Below, one piece after another: positions 1 to 6,250 of a stretch of 6,698 nucleotides of DNA; the stretch's first letter is position 1; each line of letters opens with the position of its first letter. Below the pieces are notes generated by a model, which worked only from the letters and a program-made list of their open reading frames with translations, had not been told where the DNA came from and did no database searches. Source of the stretch: Dehalococcoidia bacterium (GTDB taxonomy: Bacteria; Chloroflexota; Dehalococcoidia; JACVQG01); assembly GCA_015661045.1 (NCBI GenBank), contig JACVQG010000156.1:1-6698 (forward strand), read 5' to 3'. The position numbers were made by a program, and so were the translations under genes.

Positions 1-37
1 TCTGGAGTGTTTTCTCCGATAATTGGTCTTTTTAAGC

Positions 38-76
38 CACCTCTCCCTCGAGGGGAGAGGATTAAGGTGAGGGTGA
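38..76. repeat. Dispersed hairpin repeat (CTCTCCCTCGAGGGGAGAG type)
   Basis: The segment has an 8-bp stem, bases 40-47 (CCTCTCCC) pairing with 53-60 (GGGAGAGG), around a TCGAG loop. It is followed by the purine-rich tail GATTAAGGTGAGGGTGA (60-76). Elements of this form occur as dispersed intergenic repeats in many environmental bacterial genomes (from memory, not searched). It lies downstream of the cupin gene, so it could form a hairpin at the 3' end of that transcript, but no T-run follows the stem on either strand, so I do not call it an intrinsic terminator. Confidence 0.6.
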
Positions 77-87
77 ACCCCACTCCA

Positions 88-127
88 CCCTGAGATTCTT
101 CGTCGCTTTGCTCCTCCAGCATGACAG
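88..127. repeat. Dispersed repeat, copy 1 (CCCTGAGATTCTTCG type)
   Basis: The first 15 bases (88-102) are identical to bases 4648-4662. The remainder is a diverged form of the same unit, ending in CAGCATGACA where the second copy ends in CAGAATGACA. Both copies have the same orientation and both are intergenic. The unit resembles the widespread repeat with a core like TTCTTCGCTTCGCTCAGAATGAC. No protein reading is needed to explain it. Confidence 0.7.
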
Positions 128-157
128 GCGGGCCTCGTGCCTGCCCCTAAAGGGGAT

Positions 158-658
158 CTACACAGAACCCTCTCCGGGCCTATCCACCAGACGCTGGGCC
201 TTGAGATTATATGAGATATAAGTAGGCTTTGGGTTAATAACCAGCGCCTTGGCGGGGTTATCGGGGTCTGCGTTGACATGGCGGTGCACCGAACCCGCAG
301 GCACTATGACAATATCTCCGGCTTCCCACGGGAATTTCTCGTCGTCATGGATTTCGTAGCCGCGTCCCTCAAGGATGTAGAACACAGCCTCGTTCATGTG
401 GCCGTGACGCTGCGATGAACCTCCCGGGGGAAACTCTTCAAAGAAACATACAAAGGTTTCTAATCCTACCTCGGTTAATTCTGGTAAACGTACCTGAAAT
501 CCCTCGTGAGCCATGGGGGGAAGGCTTTTGCCTTTTATCACCCTGGGCTTCTTTAACAGGGCTGTCCATTTAGGTTCCATGTCCTTGGGTTGGTCCATAA
601 AGGCACGGGGGCTGCTGAGGTCGGCGTTGCTGAACATTTCATGGATCTTCTTTTGCAT
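158..658 (-). CDS. Small single-domain cupin protein
   Basis: This 166-residue protein carries one cupin domain at about residues 65-145. Motif 1 is GGSSQRHGHMNEAVFYILEG (79-98), with likely metal ligands His85, His87 and Glu90. Motif 2 fits the consensus G(X)5PXG(X)2H(X)3N exactly, with Gly114, Pro120, Gly122, His125 and Asn129, so His125 is the fourth likely ligand. In motif 1 the glutamate sits one residue earlier than in the textbook pattern, where Ala91 is found. No signal peptide or membrane segment is visible, so it should be cytoplasmic. I chose the ATG at 658 because AGGAGG (666-671 on the complement) lies 7 nt before it; a TTG one codon upstream is only 4 nt from that site. It begins 27 nt after the stop of the upstream CoA-transferase, so the two are probably co-transcribed. 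Substrate is unknown: a dioxygenase, isomerase or binding role are all possible. Confidence 0.9.
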   Translation of the reverse strand: MQKKIHEMFSNADLSSPRAFMDQPKDMEPKWTALLKKPRVIKGKSLPPMAHEGFQVRLPELTEVGLETFVCFFEEFPPGGSSQRHGHMNEAVFYILEGRGYEIHDDEKFPWEAGDIVIVPAGSVHRHVNADPDNPAKALVINPKPTYISYNLKAQRLVDRPGEGSV

Positions 659-665
659 CAATAAA

Positions 666-671
666 CCTCCT
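666..671 (-). promoter_or_regulatory. Shine-Dalgarno site AGGAGG of the cupin gene
   Basis: A perfect AGGAGG reads on the minus strand with 7 nt to the ATG at 658. This spacing favours ATG over the TTG directly before it. Confidence 0.85.
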
Positions 672-685
672 GTTTATTTACTCTC

Positions 686-1897
686 TTATTCCAGTGCTCC
701 GCTCACAAGAAGCTCGACATATTCTTCATCACTCATACCAAGCAACTCTTTAATAACAAATTCGTTGTGTTCCCCTAAACACGGGGCATTTCTGATCTCG
801 GCGGGCGTCCGGGACATATGGAAGGGTGGATAATCGTAGGTATGGGGGCCGATTTCAGGATGGTTCAGGGTGCGGTAATGCCGGCGATGGCTGAGCTGAG
901 GGTCTTCAAGTATATCACGTGCATTCTTGACTACCCCCGCTGCGACCCTCACCGCCTGTAATCGCATCATAACCTCTTCAGCAGTTTGCTCGATAGTCCA
1001 TGCCTCGACCAGTTTATCCATCTCATCCTCATTAGCCTTTCTGCCCTGTAAGATAGCAAAACGAGGGTCATTTACCCAGGCAACTCCTATAATCTGGCTT
1101 TTAAACACTTGCCAGGATGCAGTAGAATCTACAGCAATAGCGCACCATCTATCTTCGCCGCGGCAGCGATAGGCCCCGTGAGGGGCGGCATCAGTACTGC
1201 GGTTGCCATCACGTCTGGCTTCCACACCATTTATCTGGTAGTCCAGAAAGAGCGATGCCAGGAAATGCAAACCGCCCTCCAACTGAGAGAGGTCAAGATA
1301 TTGCCCTTTGCCCGTGCGCCGGCGGTATTCCAGAGCGCCGATAAGGGCGGATGTCCCAAAACCGGGGGCTAACATATCGGTATAGGCGGCGTAGGGCTGG
1401 GCCGGCTCCCTGTCGGGCCAGCCTGTAAGGTGGGTGAAGCCTGCCTGGGATACTAACTGCGTGCCAAAACCTACCATCGAGGCCAGGGGGCCGGTCTGAC
1501 CCAGGTTGCTGGTGCTCATCATGATAAGGTCAGGCTTAAGGGTTTGCAGGTCGTCGTAACCCAGTCCCCAGCCTTTTATTACACCGGGGGCCATACTTTC
1601 AATGACAACATCCGACCAGACCGCCAGACGGCGGGCTACATCCCTCGCCTGAGGCAAATCCATGTTCAGACTCAGGCTATACTTGCTGGAATTATAGTTG
1701 GTATAGTAGGCGCTACGGTTGATACCAGCAACTTTATCCTTAAAGGGAGGGGATGCCCTAACAATATCCGGCCGGGTGGCTGACTCTACCCTTACCACCG
1801 TAGCGCCGTGGTCGCCCAGATAGCGGGCTACCACAGGACCTACGATGGCCCAGCTAAAATCGGCTACTTTTAATCCCTCAAAGACCTGTTTTGACAT
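686..1897 (-). CDS. Family III (CaiB/BaiF) CoA-transferase, catalytic-Asp subunit
   Basis: This 403-residue protein is of normal length for class III CoA-transferases, which move CoA between carboxylic acids through an enzyme-bound aspartyl-CoA thioester. Visible landmarks are the N-terminal FEGLKVADFSWAIVGP followed by ARYLGDHGATVVRVE (to about residue 38), Asp174 in YAAYTDMLAPG, TGKGQYLDLSQLE (195-207) and the C-terminal LGEHNE (374-379). Counting back from TGKGQ, Asp174 falls exactly where formyl-CoA transferase has its catalytic Asp (Asp169 region). The look of the sequence is close to the BbsE/BbsF benzylsuccinate CoA-transferase group (recalled, not searched). I chose ATG at 1897, which has GGGAG 4 nt upstream; an in-frame TTG at 1918 would add seven residues but has no good ribosome site. 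The neighbouring CoA-transferase at 3221-4483 lacks the Asp, suggesting a heteromer. The acid substrate cannot be read from the sequence. Confidence 0.93.
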   Translation of the reverse strand: MSKQVFEGLKVADFSWAIVGPVVARYLGDHGATVVRVESATRPDIVRASPPFKDKVAGINRSAYYTNYNSSKYSLSLNMDLPQARDVARRLAVWSDVVIESMAPGVIKGWGLGYDDLQTLKPDLIMMSTSNLGQTGPLASMVGFGTQLVSQAGFTHLTGWPDREPAQPYAAYTDMLAPGFGTSALIGALEYRRRTGKGQYLDLSQLEGGLHFLASLFLDYQINGVEARRDGNRSTDAAPHGAYRCRGEDRWCAIAVDSTASWQVFKSQIIGVAWVNDPRFAILQGRKANEDEMDKLVEAWTIEQTAEEVMMRLQAVRVAAGVVKNARDILEDPQLSHRRHYRTLNHPEIGPHTYDYPPFHMSRTPAEIRNAPCLGEHNEFVIKELLGMSDEEYVELLVSGALE

Positions 1898-1920
1898 TAT
1901 ACTCCCGAAAATAGCCAATT

Positions 1921-2004
1921 TGTCATTCCAGCTTTCGCTGGAATCCAGCCTCGAAAATCCCCCACTCCGATTTCATCGGAGCGCCCCCTTTACTAAAGGG
2001 GGGC
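1921..2004. repeat. Block of three consecutive hairpin repeats
   Basis: Three perfect stems follow each other in 80 bases. Stem 1 is ATTCCAGC (1925-1932) with GCTGGAAT (1937-1944), loop TTTC. Stem 2 is CTCCGAT (1965-1971) with ATCGGAG (1975-1981), loop TTC. Stem 3 is CCCCCTTT (1984-1991) with AAAGGGGG (1995-2002), loop ACT. Each looks like a separate type of dispersed intergenic repeat. The block lies between the AT-rich unknown gene and the catalytic CoA-transferase, where it could attenuate read-through or stabilise the 3' end of the upstream message. No T-run follows the last stem on the minus strand, so it is not a standard terminator. Confidence 0.75.
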
Positions 2005-2059
2005 TTTGTATCAGAACTGCCTTCTGTATCAAAAATCGGGCATTTTTATCAAAAGTCAA

Positions 2060-3187
2060 TTATGGCGTGGACTTGGGCTTCGGTCTAGGTTTTTTTACAA
2101 CATCTTGCGATTCTGGCAAGGTCAAAATAGGGTCTCCCTCTAGTCGTAGAAACTCTAGATTCTTAGAGACTCCCAGAATTGTATTAATGTGTTCTGTATC
2201 TTTAGGAACCTTATCATTTTTCTCAGAAGCTTGTTGTTTCTCTGAAATTGGTTGGACTCTGACTTCTACACTATATCCTTTGTCAATTCGTGTTGCGATT
2301 GCTTTCAAGGAATAATGAAGTTCTGTATCTAGTTCGTTGCGCCTTCCTTCATCCTTGTTCTTATAGTATTTCTTTAATAATTCCGTTACTAATTTGTCTA
2401 TCCCTTTTACCATTATGATATTAGCATGGTTCTCAACGCCTTTAAGAGATTTTCTAGGAACTCCTTGATTTTTCAGTTCTCCATGAAGCTTCCTTACTTC
2501 TAATATCTGCTTATAAAGACTTACTACTCGCTCAACTGCTACTGCTACAGCGGCAGCGGTTGCTAGGGGCATTGCTAGAAAGACATTTAAGTCGCTCGAA
2601 GAGATGGAGCGTATTTCAAAACCAGGCCGTGTTCCAGTAGTCAATTCAGAAAAAGTACTGAATATTTTGTTTAATTTTATAATGTCATCCGCAAACTCAT
2701 TCAGGTTATTATTAATGGCTTTGCGAGGTACAAGGATGCCAAGTTCGCATTTGCCAGGCTCTAATTTCTCTGCACCAATATTTAACTGTTGAAAGGATGA
2801 AATGACTTGCTCAAGAGAAGTTTTGCAGGTGACTAATTGCTTAGAAAGTGACTGAAGTCTTTGAAGTGCAACTGATGGTGTTATTTGGTTACGCTCGAAA
2901 ATTTCACGAACGTGATTACTAAGATTAGCTCCTAATAAATCATGAACACCTAGTTCTTTTAGTGCTTGCTTCCATGCTGGGCTGAAATTGTTACTAGGTG
3001 CATTTGCAAGAGACACGTAAAGTGCGTCTAAGTGTTGACTGACTTGTTTCTGAAATTGGGGTGATTGCGGCTGATTTACCTGATTTTGAAGAGATTCTAC
3101 TAGTTGCTGTAAAGTACTGGCTGTTTTTGTATTGTTAATATCAGCAATAATTGCAGTGGCAATAGCATGTAGTCTTTCAATGTTCAT
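2060..3187 (-). CDS. AT-rich gene of unknown function
   Basis: I do not recognise this 375-residue protein. It is mostly alpha-helical in character, rich in Gln, Asn, Ser, Leu and Lys. Numbered from the chosen start, it has a Gln/Asn-rich N-terminal half (residues 20-140), a hydrophobic Ala/Val-rich stretch LNVFLAMPLATAAAVAVAVE at about 201-220, a basic helical segment after it (VSLYKQILEVRKLHGELK), a polar linker (about 313-332), and a Lys/Pro tail KKPRPKPKSTP. The hydrophobic stretch could be a membrane helix or a buried helix. The start at 3187 has AGGAG 5 nt upstream; an in-frame ATG at 3211 would add eight residues and also has a GAGGG nearby. The base composition is unlike its neighbours: bases 2881-2940 have 19 G+C of 60, while 3961-4020 in the adjacent CoA-transferase have 37 of 60. 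It starts just 9-33 nt after the upstream CoA-transferase stop, so it may share its message. Probable recent acquisition. Confidence 0.8.
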   Translation of the reverse strand: MNIERLHAIATAIIADINNTKTASTLQQLVESLQNQVNQPQSPQFQKQVSQHLDALYVSLANAPSNNFSPAWKQALKELGVHDLLGANLSNHVREIFERNQITPSVALQRLQSLSKQLVTCKTSLEQVISSFQQLNIGAEKLEPGKCELGILVPRKAINNNLNEFADDIIKLNKIFSTFSELTTGTRPGFEIRSISSSDLNVFLAMPLATAAAVAVAVERVVSLYKQILEVRKLHGELKNQGVPRKSLKGVENHANIIMVKGIDKLVTELLKKYYKNKDEGRRNELDTELHYSLKAIATRIDKGYSVEVRVQPISEKQQASEKNDKVPKDTEHINTILGVSKNLEFLRLEGDPILTLPESQDVVKKPRPKPKSTP

Positions 3188-3192
3188 TTGTA

Positions 3193-3197
3193 CTCCT
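3193..3197 (-). promoter_or_regulatory. Shine-Dalgarno site AGGAG deciding the start of the unknown gene
   Basis: AGGAG reads on the minus strand, 5 nt before the ATG at 3187, inside the short extension that the alternative ATG at 3211 would translate. It favours the shorter protein. Confidence 0.6.
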
Positions 3198-3220
3198 TTC
3201 AATAATGCCATGAATTACCC

Positions 3221-4483
3221 TCAGATAATCCCTCTCCTCCGTAGCTCCACCATCTCCGGTTGAGATAGGCCAAGTTCTTTGCTATAGACTTCTTCGTTAT
3301 GTTCCCCGACCAGGGGAGCTCTATGGCCCGTCACACAAGGCGTTGGAGAGGACTTAATGAATGGTCCGGGATAGGTAACTGTCGTACCCAGTTCGGGATG
3401 AGCAATCGGAGTCCAGTAATTCCGTGCAAGCAGTTGTGGGTTAATCAAGAGATCGCCAACAGTTGCCACGGGGTAGAGCATGATTCGCCTCTTCATTGCC
3501 CCTTCAGTTAGTTCATCTCTGGTATGTTTGAGGAAAAACCGGCCGATGCGGGCTTCGACCTCGTCATGAAACTCCTGGCCGGCTGTAGCCATATCGAAGA
3601 TAGCCCAATCTATGCTGCGTAGATATTCGTCGGCCATACCATCCTCCCCCATCCACTGGACCAGTGCCTGATTAGTCTTAGCCCCGGTAGTACCAGCCAT
3701 GACTACGAAGGTAACGAATCCATCCCTGCACGGCCAGGTCTGACGCTGAATAGCCCCTGAGCTGAGCCCGGTGCGGCGCGGCCCCTGGCGGCTGATAAGG
3801 GTCTTATCCAGTTCCCAGTAGCCCCGGCTATTAAACATGAGCATGGCCACGCTTTCCTGCATGGACACATCAACAAGCTGGCCTTCGCCGGTGTTTATCC
3901 AGTGATAAAGGGCTATTAGCGTGCCCACGGCGGCTTCGCCGGCGGCGTGAAGATATGCCTGGGGATAGCTGATACGCACCGGCGCCCTGTCGGGGTCGCC
4001 ACACAGGTACATATATCCACCTAAAGCCATGCCGACAATATCGGGGGCATTCCAATCTTTATAGGGGCCGTCCTGTCCGAATGGAGTTATGGAAGTAAAG
4101 ATAAGTCCGGGATTGTTCTGAGTCAAAACCGTGTAGCCCAAGCCCAGGCTGTCCAGATAGCCTGGTGAAAAAGATTCGATAATACCATGAGCGGTGGAAG
4201 CAAGCCTCTTGAAAAGAGCTTTCCCATCTTGCGATTGCAGGTTGAGGGTAATGCCTTTCTTCCCCTGATTATAAGCGAACCAGAAAAGGCTGTTTTCATG
4301 TTCATTGCTTGAATCGGATTGATAAAGGTGGTTTGCCAACCGGGATGCATCGCCTCCGGGCGGCTCTATTTTTATTATCTCTGCCCCCAGGCTGGACAAA
4401 ATCTTCCCACAGAGAAAGCCCCTGTCATCGGTCAAATCCAGGAAGCGGTACGGGCTGAGAAAGGATTCTGTTGAAGGATTCAT
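3221..4483 (-). CDS. Family III (CaiB/BaiF) CoA-transferase lacking the catalytic Asp
   Basis: This 420-residue protein has the class III CoA-transferase layout: YRFLDLTDDRGFLCGKILSS, then LGAEIIKIEPPGGD (32-45), FAYNQGKKGITLNL (69-82), SITPFGQDGP (131-140), TGEGQLVDVSMQES (198-211) and GEHNEEV (393-399). Aligning by distance to TGEGQ, the position of the catalytic Asp is occupied by Tyr177 (PQAYLHAAGE), and no Asp lies within several residues. It is therefore likely a non-acylated subunit that pairs with the Asp-containing paralogue at 686-1897, as in heteromeric class III enzymes of the BbsE/BbsF kind; a catalytically dead or differently working homodimer is the alternative. The ATG at 4483 has no Shine-Dalgarno sequence, but TATAAT ends 9 nt upstream, which suggests a leaderless or near-leaderless transcript. 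It is the first gene of the minus-strand group. Confidence 0.92.
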   Translation of the reverse strand: MNPSTESFLSPYRFLDLTDDRGFLCGKILSSLGAEIIKIEPPGGDASRLANHLYQSDSSNEHENSLFWFAYNQGKKGITLNLQSQDGKALFKRLASTAHGIIESFSPGYLDSLGLGYTVLTQNNPGLIFTSITPFGQDGPYKDWNAPDIVGMALGGYMYLCGDPDRAPVRISYPQAYLHAAGEAAVGTLIALYHWINTGEGQLVDVSMQESVAMLMFNSRGYWELDKTLISRQGPRRTGLSSGAIQRQTWPCRDGFVTFVVMAGTTGAKTNQALVQWMGEDGMADEYLRSIDWAIFDMATAGQEFHDEVEARIGRFFLKHTRDELTEGAMKRRIMLYPVATVGDLLINPQLLARNYWTPIAHPELGTTVTYPGPFIKSSPTPCVTGHRAPLVGEHNEEVYSKELGLSQPEMVELRRRGII

Positions 4484-4492
4484 AGCTATGCG

Positions 4493-4522
4493 ATTATAGA
4501 CTATTCAAGGGGCAAGAGACAA
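4493..4522 (-). promoter_or_regulatory. Sigma70-like promoter of the CoA-transferase group
   Basis: On the minus strand TTGTCT (4522-4517, 4 of 6 to consensus) is followed after 18 nt by a perfect TATAAT (4498-4493). The expected transcription start, about 6-8 nt after the -10 box, falls within a few bases of the ATG at 4483, leaving no room for a ribosome binding site. Confidence 0.55.
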
Positions 4523-4647
4523 GGGGTTTGAGTATGCGACATCTTAAATCAGCGATTGAATCCATAGGTGTGTGTTTCTTATCTTCTCGTGTGGTGATAC
4601 TAATGGTCTCATAATAGTCTATAAAAGCTGCCCGAAAACGCCCCCAG

Positions 4648-4681
4648 CCCTGAGATTCTTCGCTTCGCTCCAGAATGACAA
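4648..4681. repeat. Dispersed repeat, copy 2 (CCCTGAGATTCTTCG type)
   Basis: Bases 4648-4662 equal bases 88-102, and the unit continues CTTCGCTCCAGAATGACA. ATTCT (4655-4659) can pair with AGAAT (4672-4676) across a TCGCTTCGCTCC loop, which is itself made of CGCTTCGCT. This copy is closer to the common form of the repeat than copy 1. Its outer end AATGACA is the reverse complement of TGTCATT, which opens the hairpin block at 1921. Confidence 0.7.
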
Positions 4682-4686
4682 TTTCG

Positions 4687-4705
4687 GACAGCCTCGACAG
4701 CCTCG
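4687..4705. repeat. 9-bp tandem repeat (GACAGCCTC x2)
   Basis: GACAGCCTC is present twice in tandem (4687-4695 and 4696-4704) with one further base of a third unit. It directly follows the dispersed repeat and may be a duplication made when that element inserted, or slippage. Confidence 0.6.
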
Positions 4706-4743
4706 GGTAATGTTTTAGGAGTCCATTTTATTTTAAGACCATT

Positions 4744-4753
4744 AGTAATTACT
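4744..4753. promoter_or_regulatory. Possible operator: 10-bp palindrome AGTAATTACT
   Basis: A perfect 10-bp inverted repeat lies 34 nt before the dehydratase ribosome binding site in the divergent region. A regulator half-site is possible, but an AT-rich palindrome of this size can arise by chance. Confidence 0.2.
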
Positions 4754-4787
4754 TGCGGAAAATAGCACAACAAGATAGAATTCCCGT

Positions 4788-4792
4788 GGAGG
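4788..4792 (+). promoter_or_regulatory. Shine-Dalgarno site GGAGG of the dehydratase gene
   Basis: GGAGG lies 7 nt before the ATG at 4800, fixing that start. Confidence 0.85.
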
Positions 4793-4799
4793 TATTTTC

Positions 4800-6116
4800 A
4801 TGACTACCTATGCTCAATATAAAACCCGGCCTTTGGACTGCTGGCAGCGCGCCAAAGAGCTACGGTTAAAACACTATAAAAGCGTCGCCACCGCCCATCA
4901 GGACGGCAAGCTACTGGTTACCGGGAGTGGCGCCAGCTTTATTTCCGTGCTGGCAGGTTTCGGCGATGACATTGTATTCTTATGCGGTGAACCCTACGGG
5001 GCTTCAATCTCCATAGATTTACCTTTCCATGAAGCCTGCGCTGAGGAAACAGAAGCCAGGGGCTTCGCCAGGGACTTATGCGCCTATTTGCGCTCCTATT
5101 GGGGATCGATGTTCCTGAACCGCTACTATTTTGGCGGACCGTTCCCCAAACCGGATTTTTGTTTCTCTATACACTTCTGCGACTCCCATGCCAAGTGGTA
5201 CCAGATTGTTAAGGAGCACTTCGGAGTTCCCTACTTTGGCGTTGACCTGCCTATCGGCCCTCACCGCTCCTTCCCGCAGAAAGTTAACTATGTAGTCGGT
5301 CAACTCCATGATGCTATCGAAGGGATTGAGAAGTTTTTAGGCAGAAAGTTCGATGACGAGAAGTTTCTCAAGGCAGTCCGGAATGAATTCCGGGTTACCG
5401 CCTTCTGGCCCAAAATCTGCGAGTTGAATAAGAATATTCCAGCGCCTCTTGACCAGAAGTCGCTGTTCAGTCTGTACGTGCTCGCCATGCTGGAACGATA
5501 TAATCCCGAATCAGTCCAGTTTTATTCTGACCTCTACGCCGAGGTGAAGGACCGGGTTGCCAACGGTATCGCCGCTCTGGCTACCGAGCGCTGCCGCGTC
5601 ATAGATGATTCCCAACCCCCGTGGCACTTCTTGAAAATCTACCGCATAATGGAGAAGTACGGCGCTATATCCGTAGGTTCCCCCTACTGCTTTGGCCTGA
5701 TGGGCGTATGGGATGAAACGGATGATGGGCAACTCGTCGCACGGAAAACCCCCGAAGAAAAGGGTGAGGAACCCCGTACCAGGGAAGAGGCTCTGCGAAC
5801 TCTGGCTACCTGGTATCTACTACGCGACGAAGGGCCTTCCAGCATGCTGGGATTTTATCTCCCGGACATTAAAAACCGTGTCCTGCCGCTGGTGGTAAAG
5901 AACTGGAAGGCCCAAGGGGTGCTGATGCACCTTAACCGGGGTTGTGAGGGCACCGCCTTCGGGCAAATGGAGAACCGTCTAGCCCTGATTAAAGCAGGCA
6001 TCCCGGTCATGACCTATGAGGGCAACATGGGAGATGATAGAGAATTTGATGAAGCCCAGACCGTAGACCGCCTGGAATCTTTTATGGAAAGTTTAGGGCT
6101 TCATAAGCTGGAATAA
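4800..6116 (+). CDS. 2-hydroxyacyl-CoA dehydratase family subunit (HgdB/BcrB type)
   Basis: This 438-residue protein belongs to the family of 2-hydroxyacyl-CoA dehydratase and benzoyl-CoA reductase subunits, which carry a [4Fe-4S] cluster and use one-electron chemistry driven by a separate ATP-dependent activator. Likely cluster cysteines are Cys94 (RDLCAYLRS), Cys127 (HFCDSHAKW) and Cys382 (LNRGCEG). Further family features are the KWYQIVKEHFGVPYFGVDLP segment (132-151), SVGSPYCFG (291-299), and the C-terminal block GQMENRLALIKAGIPVMTYE with GDDREFDEAQ following (388-420), which matches the B-type subunits. Length is at the upper end for the family and near BcrB/BadE. The start has GGAGG 7 nt upstream. 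Neither the second subunit nor the activator (HgdC, BcrAD) is in the window, so this is either an orphan subunit or one served by genes elsewhere. The divergent CoA-transferases could supply or remove its CoA ester. Real substrate unknown: 2-hydroxyacyl-CoA or aromatic-CoA. Confidence 0.92.
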   Translation: MTTYAQYKTRPLDCWQRAKELRLKHYKSVATAHQDGKLLVTGSGASFISVLAGFGDDIVFLCGEPYGASISIDLPFHEACAEETEARGFARDLCAYLRSYWGSMFLNRYYFGGPFPKPDFCFSIHFCDSHAKWYQIVKEHFGVPYFGVDLPIGPHRSFPQKVNYVVGQLHDAIEGIEKFLGRKFDDEKFLKAVRNEFRVTAFWPKICELNKNIPAPLDQKSLFSLYVLAMLERYNPESVQFYSDLYAEVKDRVANGIAALATERCRVIDDSQPPWHFLKIYRIMEKYGAISVGSPYCFGLMGVWDETDDGQLVARKTPEEKGEEPRTREEALRTLATWYLLRDEGPSSMLGFYLPDIKNRVLPLVVKNWKAQGVLMHLNRGCEGTAFGQMENRLALIKAGIPVMTYEGNMGDDREFDEAQTVDRLESFMESLGLHKLE

Positions 6117-6238
6117 AAGAGCGCCAAGCTGGATGGGCGGCCAACAGGTGCTAATTAACCCTGTGTGGCATAGTCACAGCATTGCTCATGGTTAGACATA
6201 GGGAAATCCGTTAGAATTCCAAACCAGTACGATTCATT

Positions 6239-6243
6239 GGAGG
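6239..6243 (+). promoter_or_regulatory. Possible Shine-Dalgarno site GGAGG before a TTG start
   Basis: GGAGG is 7 nt before TTG at 6251, the same spacing as for the dehydratase gene. This is the main argument that the following ORF is translated. Confidence 0.4.
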
Positions 6244-6250
6244 TAACCCA

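Larger units (their letters stand above)
4484..4799. other. Divergent intergenic region between the CoA-transferase and dehydratase genes
   Basis: This 316-bp region separates two oppositely oriented genes. It holds the minus-strand promoter at its left edge, a dispersed repeat (4648-4681), a 9-bp tandem repeat (4687-4705), a 10-bp perfect palindrome AGTAATTACT (4744-4753) and the GGAGG of the dehydratase gene (4788-4792). I see no convincing plus-strand promoter and no small gene. The shared location makes joint control of the two transcription units possible. Confidence 0.7.

Noticed and set aside
40..60. Strong hairpin downstream of the cupin as a rho-independent terminator.
   Set aside because: No T-run follows the stem on the minus strand, and the element fits a dispersed repeat better.
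513..833. Plus-strand ORF of about 106 codons across the cupin and CoA-transferase junction.
   Set aside because: It is antisense to two well-supported genes, has no ribosome site and shows no family features.
1845..2315. Plus-strand ORF of about 156 codons over the hairpin block.
   Set aside because: It runs through dispersed repeats and antisense to two genes; its content is explained by those.
2058..3216. Approximate inverted repeat AATTATGGC (2058-2066) and GCCATGAATT (3207-3216) at the two ends of the AT-rich gene, as possible terminal inverted repeats of a mobile element.
   Set aside because: The match is only about nine bases with one gap and lies within coding sequence; no target duplication or transposase is seen.
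4595..4625. Plus-strand promoter with CATAAT or TATAAA near 4610-4625 for the dehydratase gene.
   Set aside because: No acceptable -35 box at proper spacing was found.
6164..6182. Weak CTGTG/CACAG hairpin after the dehydratase gene as a terminator.
   Set aside because: The stem is only 5 bp with a 9-base loop and no T-run.
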